A DNA stretch of 64,000 nt from Batrachochytrium dendrobatidis JAM81 (GCF_000203795.2 NW_006281107.1:506965-570964); one strand, 5' to 3'; counted from the first letter of the stretch, positions 48,114-62,032 are shown. Notes: generated by a model not told the origin, from the letters alone. Made by a program: numbers and translations.

Positions 48114-50162
48114 CTATTCCCAATCGCCCCAATCCCCTTTATCATCTGATGTCTTGTGTGTGACGAGAGGTGTATGATGTGTATCTGTCATGGTATCACT
48201 TGCGATGTTGTCGCCTGTATCACTATCTGTATCTTCATGTGGCTTGCAACTTGCAGTATAGGATGATAATTCGCGCACCAGCTCAAAACTATCAGAGGAA
48301 TGGTCTTCAGAGCCTATGGCAATGGATGTAGACACGATGGAAACATTTGATGATGCAGCAGGTTGTTCAGTTGAAACCACAGACAAAGTATCCTTGGGAA
48401 TACATTCAATATGTTTGACCAAGTTAGTATCATTGTGAGATGGTGGGGCATTTGACTGCAACGTCGATTCTGTATTCAACCGAGACATGTCAGTACTATC
48501 TGTTAAAGATTCAAGACATGCCACAACAGGTGACACGACCGACGAAGCCACAGTAGGCTTGTTTTGGGCGACAGGGTTTGGAGATGTACTCTTTGCATTG
48601 TCACTTTCTACTTCGTTGTCGTCTGAATCCCAGTTGAAATCGTCTTCTGTTGCTTCGCCTGCTGCTGCATGATCTAAAAGCTGTCGACGAGCTGCGTCTT
48701 CTCGTTCAATCTCCGACACCCTAAAGTAATACCTTGTCCAAAAATCCGAATCCGAAACCACTCGAGGCACTGTATCATCCAGACATAGCAAAAGCGATGT
48801 GAATACCATAAATTTAGCATGGCATTGATCAACATATTTCTCAAAACATGCCTACCTATTGTGTCGTAATAGTGTTTAACATGTGAGCGGTTGGACATCA
48901 ATACGGCAATCTGTCCAGCTTTAGAAATCCTATCAAATGTGGATTCGAATTGAGCAAATCGCATTGCGTAGGTTTCTGAATCAGAAGTAAGTAGTTTAGA
49001 CGATGCAAGATGGGATTTGACTTGGACAAGGTCGCGAGGATCAGTTGTGTAGGTAGATGGATCCTTTGCCATCTCATCAACCATTTCCTGAACACGATCA
49101 TACCTAGATTGTAAATAGTCGATGTGTAAAGTGTTAAAGTTTGAATCAGCACAGTTTACTACTAGATTCGTGACAGGATAAAAGACACTCAACTTGAGAT
49201 GAGCCGGTGGAATTGGATTTAAAGTAGATGAATGCGTAGATCTGCCCAAAGAAGCGCTGTCTGGTGCAGCATGTGTGACAGTGCCTAAAAGAGATGAAAA
49301 TCCATTTGCAAGTCCAGATCCCAACTCGGTTAGCCTATGACCAACATAGTTTTCTGCTTGCTCAGCTATAGCATCAAGCTTATCCAGTAATCCTTCTTCT
49401 GCAGCTTCAGTAAAATCTGTTTTTATGGGCTGCAGTTCTGGTTTACTTTTTCCTGTATCTTGCTTTTCAGTATCTAAAACATCCTTTGTGGATGCTTGTG
49501 GATGCGATTCATCATTTACATGTGAAGCACTCTCAATGCAGTCTGAACCAGCAGCATCACCAACTGGATCGTTGGACGCCGTACTGGTATCAAGGACAGT
49601 AGATGACGACAGTAAGACTGTCTCAGGACTTGATGCATTAAGATTGGTCTTTTTTTCAGTATCTTGATTAACTTCGCCAGAAGCCAAGGTCTGGAAGCCT
49701 CGAGTTAAAATATCGACACCTTGCGAGCCTTCAGCAGCCACAGTCTGTACAAACTCATTCAAGTCTCTCTTGTAAACCTCAACCACAGCCTCTGACTGGT
49801 AATATATACAGAAATAGTTGCATTTCCAAGTAGATTGGTTAGAAGCATCATTAGACAGTATCACTAGAGATTGGCATGCTTTGTATGAGTCGAGGCATTG
49901 AATGAGGCTGCAGCCAACAGACTCAATCATTCATACTAGCTAGCTTGACTGATGCATAACAGTAAAGAGATAACCACACCTGCTTTCTAACAGCACTAAC
50001 CAGGCCACTCCAGGAAAACCCACTCCAGTCACTACTGGCTGCTACAGATGGTTGTGTAGCAGCTGCAGTGTGTTCGGCTGCAACAGTAGCTTCGGTGGGA
50101 GCAGTAGTAATAATGTCTTGGTCATTGAATGTATCTGCAAGTGTCTGTCCAAACTCGGCCAT
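48114..50162 (-). CDS. BSD-domain protein, BSDC1-like
   Basis: Exons 49980-50162, 48856-49795 and 48114-48769 join to 592 aa. The N-terminus is Thr/Ala-rich with SDWSGFSWSGLVSAVRKQ, then SEAVVEVYKRDLNEFVQTVA, as in animal BSDC1. The BSD domain lies at about residues 365-420, with VPRVVSDSDFWTRYYFRV bearing the conserved FW pair. A Ser/Asp-rich acidic tail ends in GDWGDWE, equivalent to the EDWE-type end of BSDC1. The intron between exons 2 and 3 (48770-48855) was placed so that the BSD core is continuous. The family's function is poorly known. The same-strand neighbour PSMD9 lies 407 bp upstream. Confidence 0.88.
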
Positions 50163-50218
50163 GATCAATGTCCTTGTACAACTATATTGGCGTAAAACAG
50201 AACACTTTCTGGATTTAG

Positions 50219-50367
50219 CTTGTAGTGATTGACACTTGCTTGGGAATAAACAATGAATATTTATTGCTTCCTACTACAAATTGACATTTCAATCAACACA
50301 ACGTTCATGAAACTGGCTGTTTATTGACTCTTGTTTGAGTTCCATTTTACGTGAAGATGACTGCAGT
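50219..50367. mobile_element. decayed inverted-repeat element fragment (copy I)
   Basis: The right end TTCCATTTTACGTGAAGATGACTGCAGTG resembles the family terminus. The interior GGAATAAACAATG and CTACTACAAATTGACA matches copies D and A. The left end is not clear, so this is probably a truncated copy, lying between BSDC1-like and PSMD9. Confidence 0.45.
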
Positions 50368-50568
50368 GTTGTGTAAAGATTTGGCTTTTTTGGTCCAGCC
50401 ATTCTCTTCAAGTTTGATATCCAACATATAGAAATACAGCAGTGCGTTGATTTGGATCTGTGGTATGTTTATTCAATTGCTGTAATATGGCATCTGTCAG
50501 GCATCCAACCGAAACAAAGCTGCAGTTAGTTTGTAATCCAAAATAAATGTTTCAATATAGTCAAGTTC

Positions 50569-51454
50569 CTACCCAAGTAGTCCGCGGCCACTCCATTTCT
50601 GAGGAATCAACTCGATGATTTTATCATAGCCTTCTCGCTTGATATGAACATTTAGTAACCGCTAGATGAGTGTTAGTTTTTACCAAATTGTAACTGCAGA
50701 TTCAATCACAATTCCAAGATCTTACATTTTCGCTCTTTTGTACAATATCAAAAAGTAGCTTAAGAGGGATCTCAGATTCGGCATGCACAGATCCAAATTT
50801 GGTCACAAGATCATCTCTGCGAAGTCCAGCATTCCATGCAGGACTATCCGGCGCAACTGCATTGACTTTTGCAAATGGAGCAAGACTTTTTGAATGGAGT
50901 GCATTGTTATTTGGAGATGCCGAGTTTCTTGAAGTTGTTGTAATTCCTTCACTACGCGCAACCTCATGAACTCGTTGAAGAATCAGTTCAAGCTCATTGG
51001 TGAGAGCCTTGTGATCGTTTAGCAGTCCTGCAGTAAATAAATGAATGGTTTACCAAGTTGGATTCATACTGATATGCATGGTTTAAAAACTTTGTTGATT
51101 GGATAAAGATATCTAATCTAGATTCCATAGTCATTTAGTTTCGGTTGAAATCCATCATGTGTAACTTACGAATGATGGATGTGCGAGTATTGCGGACAGT
51201 GTATACATCTACACCTGTTAGTGGAAAGCCTTGAGTATCCACCAAAGGTTCAGTCATGCCCATATTGTGCTGCAATTAGAAAAAGTGTAATGATTAGACT
51301 AGACTGAACAAAGTTGACTCTTGGTCTATAACTAGACAACACTTACAGTCTTGAGAAGAGACTGTAACTCAGTCAACTCAGACTCTAATGCATCTCTTTT
51401 ATGCATTAGTTTTTGAGCCTCTGCGACCAACTCGGCATGGGTTGCATGTGTCAT
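50569..51454 (-). CDS. NAS2: proteasome assembly chaperone PSMD9/Nas2
   Basis: Chaperone for assembly of the 19S base; in yeast and humans it holds Rpt5. Exons 51347-51454, 51170-51269, 50726-51027 and 50569-50661 give 200 aa, the family size. An N-terminal coiled coil (ELVAEAQKLMHKRDALESEL) is followed by NMGMTEPLVDTQGFPLTGVDVY and VRNTRTSIIRLLNDHKAL, which are diagnostic, and a C-terminal PDZ-like domain from about residue 105 (PFAKVNAVAPDSPAWNAGLR, DDLVTKFGSV, LIPQKWSGRGLLG). Another proteasome-base gene, RPT3, lies 40 kb away; no functional link is implied by position. Confidence 0.94.
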
Positions 51455-51523
51455 TAATGAACTTTTAAAGGAATATTGACTGAATTATTGTGTAGTTTCA
51501 AGCCAAGATTCGAAATGCTTTTA

Positions 51524-51974
51524 CAGCCATATTTACGCAAAATAGAACTTGCATTGATGTGATTTTAAGCGATTGAATCTGTTTTTCTTACTGGATACTC
51601 TCAGTCCTTTAATAGACACAACGTCCATCATATCATACAAACTATAGTTTTGAACTCGACCTATTCTCATTCAACATTATCGTTGTACAATCACCAGATT
51701 CATTTTAACCCGAATATTTGGTTCGACTCGATAATATTCTTGTATTCCAATCTCACATACGTTCGCGATCTAATTCAAAACAACAGATTGTAGTCTCGGA
51801 AATGCAACTGTTGTTTCCATATCAATCACCCAATGTCATGATGTTTGTTTTAAAGAGTTGGAAATTAAACCAGTATCAAGGATGCATTAAAACAGAGTTG
51901 TAAATACTCATTCAATTATACAAAACCAGGAATACCAATAAACTGGTATTGGTTTTCCACTACGTGAATATATG
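51524..51974. mobile_element. ~450-bp inverted-repeat element (copy G)
   Basis: The left end after TA reads CAGCCATATTTACGCAAAATAG; the right end near 51955-51974 reads TTCCACTACGTGAATATATG. The interior at about 51596-51640 aligns with copy H at 1120-1170 (CTCAGTCCTTTAATAGACAC against CTCAGTTCTTTTAAACACAA). It occupies the gap between the divergent PSMD9 and lipase genes. Confidence 0.65.
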
Positions 51975-52171
51975 TTCAAAACAATCCAATTCATGCCATT
52001 GTAACCATGATCTGCTCAAACAATGGTCTGACTTTACAAATATCCATTGGGTTTAATAGTTCCAATCTAGCAATAAACTCGAGCAAAATAGCAACTAAAT
52101 GAACCCAATGGAGCAGATTTGACCCTAAATAGTTTAGTATTTTATTATCCTCATTCAATCCAACTGTTGAA

Positions 52172-53686
52172 ATGGCATCACCCACTACAGACTCTCCTCA
52201 AGTCACCAAGGACCCGTCAGGAAAGTACTTTACTATTGATAACTGGGTCAACAATGGTCAAGGAACAGAGATATACACTCGCACTTGGGTTCCAGAACCT
52301 CAAGCCTCAGCCTCCATTGTAGCGGTTGTTCTCTTTGTACATGGTCTAGGTGAACATGTTCAGCGGTAAGCAACTATTCCTGTTTTATTGGTTACAAATT
52401 GAATGAGTAAGAGTCTTTTTCAATCATTTGGTCTATCCTTGAGTATATTACAATGCATGGCCTTTCCACCATGAATACAAAAGAAATTCAAAATCTGCCA
52501 TAATTTGAATTATGCTTTCAACCTGGCACTGCATCCAGTGATTTGCCATGAATCAGGATCCAGCTGTGCAGTGACGGTTGAATCCAGTTTATTACTGCGT
52601 ATATCTACTGATTTCCAACTGTATTCTACAATTAGATACAATAATATTTTTCCAGCATTTGCAAAAGCTGGTATTAAAGTTGTCGCCTTTGATCAGCGTG
52701 GATTTGGTCGTACTGGTCGTCGAAGTGGTAAACTTGGCAACAGCGAAGGCTTGGCTGCTGTCTTTCAAGACATGAAGGATCTGATTGCATCTCAAGGCAT
52801 ACCAGGCGTTCCCTTATTTTTAATGGGCCATTCCATGGGAGGAGGCATTGTTTTAAGTTTCAGTGCCAAGTATCCAGAGGGGATCAAGGGTATAATTGCC
52901 AGTGGTTAGTAAGAGGCTGTTGTATAACGTGTTTATTCATTGGTTGCTTGATACTTTATAATATTGCCATCAGCTAACCTTATACAACTATGTTTTAGCA
53001 CCTTTTATTGCTCCTGGAACAACTACCAAACCAAAGGGTATAGAACCGTTTTTGCTCAAGTTTGCTCCAGCTATAATCCCATCATTTACCATCAAAAGCT
53101 CAGTTGGTAGGTCAACTGCACATCATTACACGTTGGAATCGTTTTATTATTTGTACAGAATATTGCTGGCTCATTTCTACTGCTGGATTGATGTAAATAG
53201 ATCCCAAACTCCTTTGCAGAGATTCTGCAGAAGTTCAGGCGTACATTGAAGATCCATATGTTCATCCTTGGATGACTCTTGGCACAACTTCATCCCTAGT
53301 TGGTATGAGTGCAGATCTTATCACCGTACATGCTCCTAAGTGCACATTGCCAATTTTTATCAATCATGGAGATGGCGATCCCGTTACTTGGTAAACAGTA
53401 TTTGATTTAAGCTGCACTTGCATTCCCATGCCGAATATTTTCTGACGCTTGAATGTATAGCCCAATTGCATCCAAGAAATTCTATGATGATGCTCCCAGC
53501 AAAGATAAGACTTACAAGTCTTTAGGCGACCGTTACCATGAAGGCAAGTGCTTGAATTAATATCTATTCATTGTATCGTGGTTGTATATAAACACTTTTA
53601 TGTATTGATTAGTACACAATGGGTCACCTTCAGAACGAGATGAGATTATCAGTTTGTGGGTTGATTGGATTCTTGCTCATCTTTAA
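52172..53686 (+). CDS. monoglyceride-lipase-like serine hydrolase
   Basis: Alpha/beta-hydrolase resembling MGL/Yju3, which cleaves monoacylglycerols. Exons 52172-52365, 52636-52904, 52999-53106, 53201-53390, 53461-53543 and 53613-53686 give 305 aa. The oxyanion strand is VLFVHGLGEHVQRYNNIF, then VVAFDQRGFGRTGRRSG. The nucleophile elbow is GHSMGG (Ser), the acid is in GDGDPVTCP, and the histidine is in RYHEVHNG. That last motif is split by an intron with a GC donor (AAG|GCAAGT at 53544), which is needed to restore the catalytic histidine region. There is no signal peptide; a cytosolic or lipid-droplet location is inferred from the family. Confidence 0.93.
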
Positions 53687-54125
53687 TGGTTTGACATGAA
53701 CATTTGAGATTGCTTTCTGTCAATGAAACGTCGTGAAACCAATACAAATAAATAGTCATTTGTTGAAGCAAAACAGTATGAAACAGAATCCGGCTGATAT
53801 TGAATCTGATTTGTGAATTATTGTTAAATGGGAAAGTCGCAAATACATCATCAACTGGACATTGTCCAACTGTTGCATTGAAACGCGGACATTAAACCGT
53901 CTGGTTGGATATTCGATACAATCTAACAGATTGGGCTTGATTCTGGACTGATGCAGCAAGCTGGTACTGATGACAGCACATGGTGGTTTCATATTACAAA
54001 TCAAGGTGTTTTTATAGATACTTATTCAATCCAATCAGTATGCCATCAAGCCCAATGGGGAAGGATTGGATAGACTAGGTTCAGTTATGCCATTCACTAA
54101 CACCAATGATGATGTGTTGATATAG
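53687..54125. other. intergenic region upstream of the SFI1-like gene
   Basis: About 440 bp with no clear exon. A short frame at 54040 starting MPSSPMGKDW meets a stop immediately before a GT, so I could not join it to the next exon. The true first exon of the SFI1-like gene may lie in here. Confidence 0.4.
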
Positions 54126-57100
54126 ATTTAGATACAATTGAGGCTGCCTTGTCATTAGCTACTACTACAAACACATGTATTGCACTGGATGAGGGCCATA
54201 ACTGGAGGAGTAATGTGCCAACTGCACTCAACCTATCTACTCCAAATACATCTCAAGTAATAGATATCGACGTAGTTCAAGTATTTAGAGCCTTGTCTGC
54301 TATTGAGAATGAAGAGTCTGCATCAACCATAGTATCTTCCAATAATCAGATGAACACCAATTCTCATTTCATCTTGCCCATATCTCGAGAGAATTCTGCA
54401 ATTAGACGTCGAGTCAAAGCTCAAAGAAATCTAGTACGGACTGTCTTGCTTCTCATGGGTCGCAAGATGCCAGATATGACTTGGTCTTCGCGACTTGAGT
54501 ATCTACGAAATGTAAGTTTAGACCAATTTGTGGACAGAGTCTATATTCCAAGATGAATCTATTGGTTGAGTTGGATTTTTAGTGATTATAATTTCTAATG
54601 GTGTATTTCTAATGTTTAGAAATTAACAGAAAAGTCTATAGATCAGTCTACATTTGCACAAACTATAGCTACAGAAGTTTTGGTTCATGATCGACATCCA
54701 GAAATATCGAGTTTAAATAGGAATTCTACAATCCATGTTGCCCACGAATTCAATATATCAGCAGCTCAGCAGAAGCATATTCCAATATCTCAATCAAATA
54801 CAGTTGATTTAGGCTCATATATACACACACATCATCCACACGGAGTTGTTTTTCATCATGTCAATCCTCATATCCACTACACCACATTAAAATCATCTAC
54901 TCAACCAAATCATCATACATTAAACCAAAACACCAACAACATCAAACCAATGCAGTATATGGATTCAAACTTAGATGCTCGTAACCTTCAACACTACTCT
55001 ATTCCTTTAAATCAAGAAGCAGGACATAATCAAACAAACCTTGAAAACATTCCTGACAAACCTACGCGACCTACTGCTGGTGCTCTCAACTTGAATAGTT
55101 CAAATTACATTCAAGACCCACCTTTATCAAAAGATACTCGAGCGGCTTCAAATAAAAATGATCAAGCTTTTTTAGGTTTAGGGCAAACAGAATTTGACAT
55201 GAGCTCTATTCCACACGTTGAATTCGATCTTGAAGATCAACCGAGCGAATCAGTTCAGCCTGATCAAGTCACGCAGTCGTCTACTTTGTCCACGCTTCAG
55301 CATTCTAACTTGCACGATACGCGTTATACTTTATCTCAAGGCTCTTATGCTCCAACTTTTTCGTCAACTCATGCAAACAAATCTACTCTGCAGTCAAATA
55401 CAGTTTTTCAAAATCATCCCTCTTATACTCTCAAAACAACCACAGATCAATTACCTATGTTCAAATCTTTCATTTCTTGGAAAAGGTACGTGTTGTTTAA
55501 ACTATGGTTTACAATGTTGTGCAAATCAAATACATAATCAAAAACTAATGATTTTGTTGTATAATTTTATTTTATATTGCATTCAATAGTCACATTGCAA
55601 AAGCAAAACAGGATCGAAACTGGGTTGTTCGGCAGTGGATTCTGGCAACAGCATTTTGGAGAAAAAACTTGCTTCGATCGTATACCACACATTGGCATTA
55701 TGTAGCGGTATTGAGCGCTAATGCAACATATTTTAAAAACCAGACCATTCAACGCACCATACTTGTTTTTTGGTACAAAAAAGCATTAGTTCAAAAGCGT
55801 CTTTATTGTGAAAGATTACTTAAAAGTTCATTTACTGCATTGAGACAAAATGTCAATTCTCAACATGCTGCTGTGCATGCTTTTCAAAAACAGCATATTA
55901 TTGAGCCCATTTTTCATTTTTGGCGGACAGGTTCTCGTGTAAAACGACAGCGTAATGCCCAGTTTCTACGGCTGATCAAATGCACAGTGGATGCCAAAGA
56001 AAATCGTATGAAACATATTAGTTTCAAGGCTAGTATGATGATCATGATTTACCGAATCTTTGAGTTGGCACACATCTAATTTGTTCTTATGATGGTTTTA
56101 GATATGGAAGGTTTTGTACAAGCGCCGCCATGCAGCGCGAACACTTTTGGCAGAATATGTACGGAATAGAAAACTTGTATTGATAAAGAATGCGTGGGAT
56201 AGATGGTATCACTCGATAAGACGTGTTCAATTACTAGAAATACACCGTGTAAAATCTCTCAAATTTGTCCAGCATCAATATTTAATCAAATGGAAACAGA
56301 GGTATTGCATTGTTATGTAGTCTAAATTGTGACTAAATAGATCAATTCTGAAATTTCTGATATTTAACCCATATTCATCATGCCATTAGATTACTAAACG
56401 TGTATAAAATTCAAACGATTGCCGATGTATTGGTTCAACGAAAGAATAAATCGCTGATCTTTGAAGCATTTGCAACTTGGATCAAATGGTATGCATTGTT
56501 ATACTTTTGCAAATTGCTGTGTCATCAAGTGCTGATTTGATATGAATTAATAGGAGGCATATTTCAATGGCCAAAAGCATATGCCATGCTAAATTAGCTG
56601 CCAACTGCAACAAAATGCTTCAAACTGTGATTCAGTTTTGGCACAAACGGCATGTATACTAATGCCGCATTATCGAGAGTAATACGGTTTGGCTAATGAT
56701 GTTTTAATAGGTCGCGTCAGCAAAAGGGAGCACGAAAACTGGTGGATTCACTTGAGCATACTATTCAAACTAATCGTTTGCGTTGTGCTTGGAATGGACT
56801 TGATATACTTTTACAGCGATCGTTGGCATTTAAGCAGACACAGAAGTTGCACTTTATCCACATTGCTTTCAAGACATTTAATGACTGGAGAAGAAAAAGG
56901 TGCTGTATTTATTTGATTGCTAAGCTATGTGAAAGCTTTATATCTATATGCCATTGTATTTCATTTGGCTGACATTATATATAGTGCATTGAACAAAATT
57001 GTGAGACGTATGAGACTAGTTGGAGCAGTGAAACCTACGTTTAAAGCTTGGCATTATTACGTCAAATCTCGTAAAGAGCAACACTCGAGGGCTATTGGTT

Positions 57101-60100
57101 TGCGTATTAATCATCATCAGCATGTTTTACGAGTTTATTTTAAATACTGGTACTTGCACACCATAAAATCCAAGGTACGCTAAACAAAGATATGTTGATG
57201 TACTTTTTAAACAATATATACTAAATTTTTGAATGTATTTTACTATTTATCCTATTTAGCCTTTGAGAACATCAGTGACTATGCATTTAAAAACGTCACA
57301 GCACCAAACCATATTGCACTATTTTTGTATTTGGAGAAATCTCATGATCAAAAAATACACCTTGGTCAAAACGGATCTGCGTTATATCAAAACTAGAGAG
57401 ACTAATATTACTAGACACGCTTTCTACACTTGGAAAGCATTGTCAGCTCACCGTTATTATTTACAAAAATTGATGCTTGAAAAAACAACCACGAGTAGCA
57501 TGAAAACATTACAGTGCGCATTTAAAACTTGGAGAAATGTGCTTGCGACTCAAAATTTGCAAAAAAAGCGTGCTCGAATTCTTGTTCAACGGATGTGGTC
57601 ACAACTTCGATGTCGATATGATCATGTTGCTTGCAAATTGCCAGAATTGCTTGTATTGTACGAATTGAACATGAAAACTCGAATATGCTCTGCTTTGATT
57701 CATACTTGGAAACAGCGTACCATTTTTTATGCAAGCCAGCGCCGCTCTGCGCGTGTAAGTGCTACATCTATTATATTCATGGCATGCATTTTGTTTTTAT
57801 GCTTTTCAGCTTGTTTAAATGCATTTTTCTAACTTGATGCCATCACATAGCGTATGAGCAGATACACTTTGCTACGTACAAGTCTTGAATCATGGGTATC
57901 ATGCTATCGCGACAATATGGCATCCAAAAAAAATGCAATTCAGTTTAGCAATACCAAGCGATTCATATCTAGTTTTAAGCAGTGGCATACTAAACTTTTG
58001 AAAGCAAGGATCAAGCGAGTGCATATGCTTTTTGACAATTTTCAAAACAAACACAGGCTAAATGTACTTCGATCTGCGTATAGTGATTGGCATCAAAACT
58101 ACTCAAAGCGTTATACGTTAGTGCGTCGAGAATCTGCCGTGGCTCGACTATTTGATCGGAAAATCAAAACGTATGTGTTGCGGTTATGGGAAAGCAAATA
58201 TATAATCATTCGAAAGCAGGGTTTGATGGCACAATCACAATGCAATTTTTATACTCAGAGGTATTTTAGTTGTTTGTAATTGAAAAATGTGGAAATATCA
58301 AGCATTGGGTTATCTGAATTAGTTTAATCATGCATTTTTTAGGTTGGCGTTCAGTCAATGGCTAAAAATATGGCGTTTTAAAGCGTGGCGAAATAAGATT
58401 GTTCGTTTATCAAGACAATCACACCAAAATTGTATGCATGTGTTGCAATTTTGATTGATTTTATATGATTTTCTAACAGCCATATTGCTCTTGTCAGATT
58501 TGCTTTGTGATATAGTCAAAAAATGGCATAGTTTTGCTTCCAAGGAACGCATATTGAAAGATAAGCTGGCTGCTCAATTGAATCGGGTTCACTTGCGCAA
58601 GCAAAGAATTGTACTGTCTATTTGGACCTGTGCATTGAAATATCGCCGACTGGAGAAAATTGTAAGTGCTTTTAAAATCAATATTAAATAGGCCAGTAAC
58701 TAACACAATGATCAGAAACACAGGATAGTTTTAAAACGACAGTTGCGAATAGAAAAAATTGTTTTTATTCACTGGCGTCAAGTGTATATGGTATGACTTA
58801 TTTTTGTGTTTGAATGATTGGTCCAAAATTGTTAAACAAGCCATGTTCATTTTATGTATATATCATAGGCACATGTAGCACATTGTACATTTTCTGAAAA
58901 GGCGTGCCGATCGGCTTTTCAAGTGTGGAGACGCCGGTTTTTTTTAAAAGATGGCGATCGTCGCGCATTAGTACTGTACTACAACAAAATATGTGGTTTA
59001 GCTTTACGAAAATGGATTTTCAAAATCAGAGTTGGTCTCGGTCCAGTAGATCTTAAAAGCATATTGTAAATACCATTTTTAACTCCTGTATTGACGTATA
59101 ACGTGATTCTAATCCGATGTTATTTTGAATGATAATTATCGTTTCATGATTATTTTTCTAGCAATGATTATATTATTTCACTGCAAATCCTGCAGATATC
59201 ACTACCTCAGCCTCGATTTGTACGCACAAGCATGGTTAAAAACAGCGATGAACATTTTGCCCTTGATTCCTTTCTTCGAGTTCTTTATTCAAACAAAGTG
59301 GTCGTTGCAATGGACGGAGTACCTCAAAATCGACCCATAAAACTGACAAATATAATCAAGCATTTATCTGACAATTCACTACGTACGTCGTCACAATTTG
59401 GCCATTCAAATATTTCTTCAAACATACCTGCTACATCATATACACCTCTTTCACAGCGATATTATGCACATGGCGCTAGTTTCATTCAGCCTCAAAAAAG
59501 CATTGCAACTGTTGTTTCCAATGCCGACGGAACGGTTGTTGCAGAGCCTCGTGTGTCCATCTCTCGTTCTCTAGTTATACTTGCACGATCGTTTACTCAA
59601 TGGCATGAGATGGTTAAAGCATTTCGTACCTCGAGTGACTATGTCGAACGCCGATATAATGTAAAACTGGTAGCTGCAGCTTTTCAGATATGGAGGTCTA
59701 ACTCTTCAACCACAAGAAATCATGTACAAACTATGATTCAGTTTACCGTGTATTGTCAAAAAAAGCTTACACAAAGAATGTTTAAACTGTGGCGAACAAG
59801 ATCCATGCACATACATGCTGATATGTACCGAGCAACTCAGTATGACCAATACAAAATACATGCGCTTGGGTTTCATATATGGATGTATTCAACACAGCGC
59901 TGGCAAATGATTTCTAATGCGTCAGCTAAACTTCACACTCACCGTGTTTTAGCTACAGCTTATAAAAAATGGGTAGTTCGATACCGTGTCATTCGAACCA
60001 CTGTAATAGAACGGAAGCATTTGGAAATGGCTGACTTGTGGCGATATAAGCAAACCTGCTCTCATGCTTTAAAGACAATGCAAGTTAAATTCAATCGCGT

Positions 60101-61883
60101 TCAAACCCTAAAACAGCTTGCTGATGTGCATTTTCAAAATCGATGCACTAGAAAGTATACTTTGAAGTGGATGGTGGCTGTGATTGAACATATTAGACTG
60201 CGTCGATTGAGGATGCAGGCTAAGTACTATTATATACGAAAACGCCAAGCAAGCGTTTTTTTGACATGGTATCGTCAAACACAGTTGCGGCTTAATCTTT
60301 ACCATGCATCCCGTTACTTGACTACTCGTCGTCAATCACAAGCTTTGCAAATTTGGAAAAAAAAGACAGTTCAGAAACGAATGCTACATGACAAGCTTGT
60401 CAAGTTGAAAAAATGTGTCGTGAGATTTTTTGTTTTTAAACTAGGAATTGTTTTTCATCATTGGCAGAAGCGATTGCATTGGGCGAGACTTGACGAGAAA
60501 TTATACGAACGAGAACGACAGTTTATAGCTTTTCAGATATCCAAGCCTAAACTCCTGCTTGATAATATTCAAAGTATTAACCAATGGGTAGAGCAGTATT
60601 ATCACTCCAATACTATTTCAAATGCATGCATAACTAAAAAAGATATCCATACATTGGCTGATCTGTCATCAGCATTCAAGCATTGGAAAAATGTGACAAT
60701 GAGAAACAAATCCGATTGTTTTTCCACTCAGCGTATTGTTCGTGGAAAGCTTAAAGCCTGGGCATCACACTTGGTAAGCATTCAACCAAATCGGGTATAC
60801 TTTGATTTTATTTCCAATTATCTGATTACCAAAGTGGATGAATTAGATGATATATAAAAAACATGCACTGGCTGCTATTAAAAAATCGAATAGTCGAGTT
60901 TTAAAACGGCTATTTATTCATTGGAATTTGAAAATGAAATCGCGCTGCTTAATGAACGAAGTCATCAAAGTTGAGACAAAGGTGAAGTTGCATTTGTTTA
61001 GATGGCTTATTTGCAACTGTCTAACAGGAGTGCCGGTCTGGATATATCTAGGTATTTACTCATTGGAAAATAACGGTACAAAATTCTCGACTTGCAAAGC
61101 AGCATTATCTTGGACGCATCTTTGGAAATTGGATGAATTGTTTTCAAGATAAACAAGGTAAACAATTACTTTTAGCAATGCTTGAATGTGATTAGCAAAA
61201 AATAAACCCTTTATGTTGGTTGATATCAGATATGAAAATTCGGGCTGTCCAGCATTCACATTGGAAAATGCTACGTCATGCAGTTCAAACTTGGCAGACT
61301 CGCTTGAAACAGAGTAAGAAATCAAACCATGTACTTTCCATTGTGTTGGATAGAAAAACACATGATACATCCTGGCGGTTTCGGGCCATGTCGGATCTTT
61401 TTGTAAAATGGAAATCGCTGCATCAACGACGTCGGTTTGAAATGGCTCGTAAAATGGTAAGGATCGTATTTATTTATGTAAAGGCTTTTGAAAAAGCAAA
61501 GATGGACTGGAACAAGACTTAATCTATTTAATGTAGATTTACGCAGAAACATGGTCAGAAAAACGACTGAAGCGCAAGATTCTGGCAGCATGGCGATTGT
61601 TATGCGAAGCAGCAAATGCTGGACTACAACCGAGTGCGGAATTATCCGTGTAAGTTGTTTCATTGTCAATTCACAAACATTCGTGTTACTCATCAATGAT
61701 CATGAATTTAGAATACGACATTGTCTAGGCCAAGGCAACATGGTGATTGGTAGACTTGATCCTCAGATCGAAACGCTGCTGACCAACACGTCTGCCATGG
61801 CGACACTTCCTGCACTAAACCAGAGATCGCAATCCAATATTTTACTAGAACTCGATGACGCAATATTGGCTCATCGAGCATGA
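54126..61883 (+). CDS. SFI1-like centrin-binding repeat protein
   Basis: A very long multi-exon gene; the 5' end is unresolved. Early exons are 54126-54511, 54620-55485 and 55590-56028. An N-terminal region rich in Asn, His, Ser and Thr is followed from about 55600 to 61640 by many degenerate repeats spaced 25-35 residues apart, each with a W preceded by F or L: AFKTWRNVLA, AFQIWRSNSS, MFKLWRTRS, ALQIWKKKT, AFKHWKNVT, TFKAWHYYVK, and so on. This is the Sfi1 pattern, in which each repeat binds one centrin along a continuous helix at spindle poles or basal bodies. The long uninterrupted exon 59232-60857 has over ten units. The C-terminus (LLELDDAILAHRA) ends at 61883. One intron (56029-56101) seems to use GC-AG. 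Whether all exons belong to one transcript is likely but not proven. Confidence 0.82.
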
Positions 61884-62032
61884 ATTCATGAGTTTTGATG
61901 CAATAAAATGACTGCGTTGACTTTCAACTTTTGAACAATTCGGACAGTTTGACATTTTTTACACAACCCGACAAGAAACCTGATTTTACTGGTTTCTGGA
62001 TTGGATTTCATATACACTCGAGATAGTTAATC

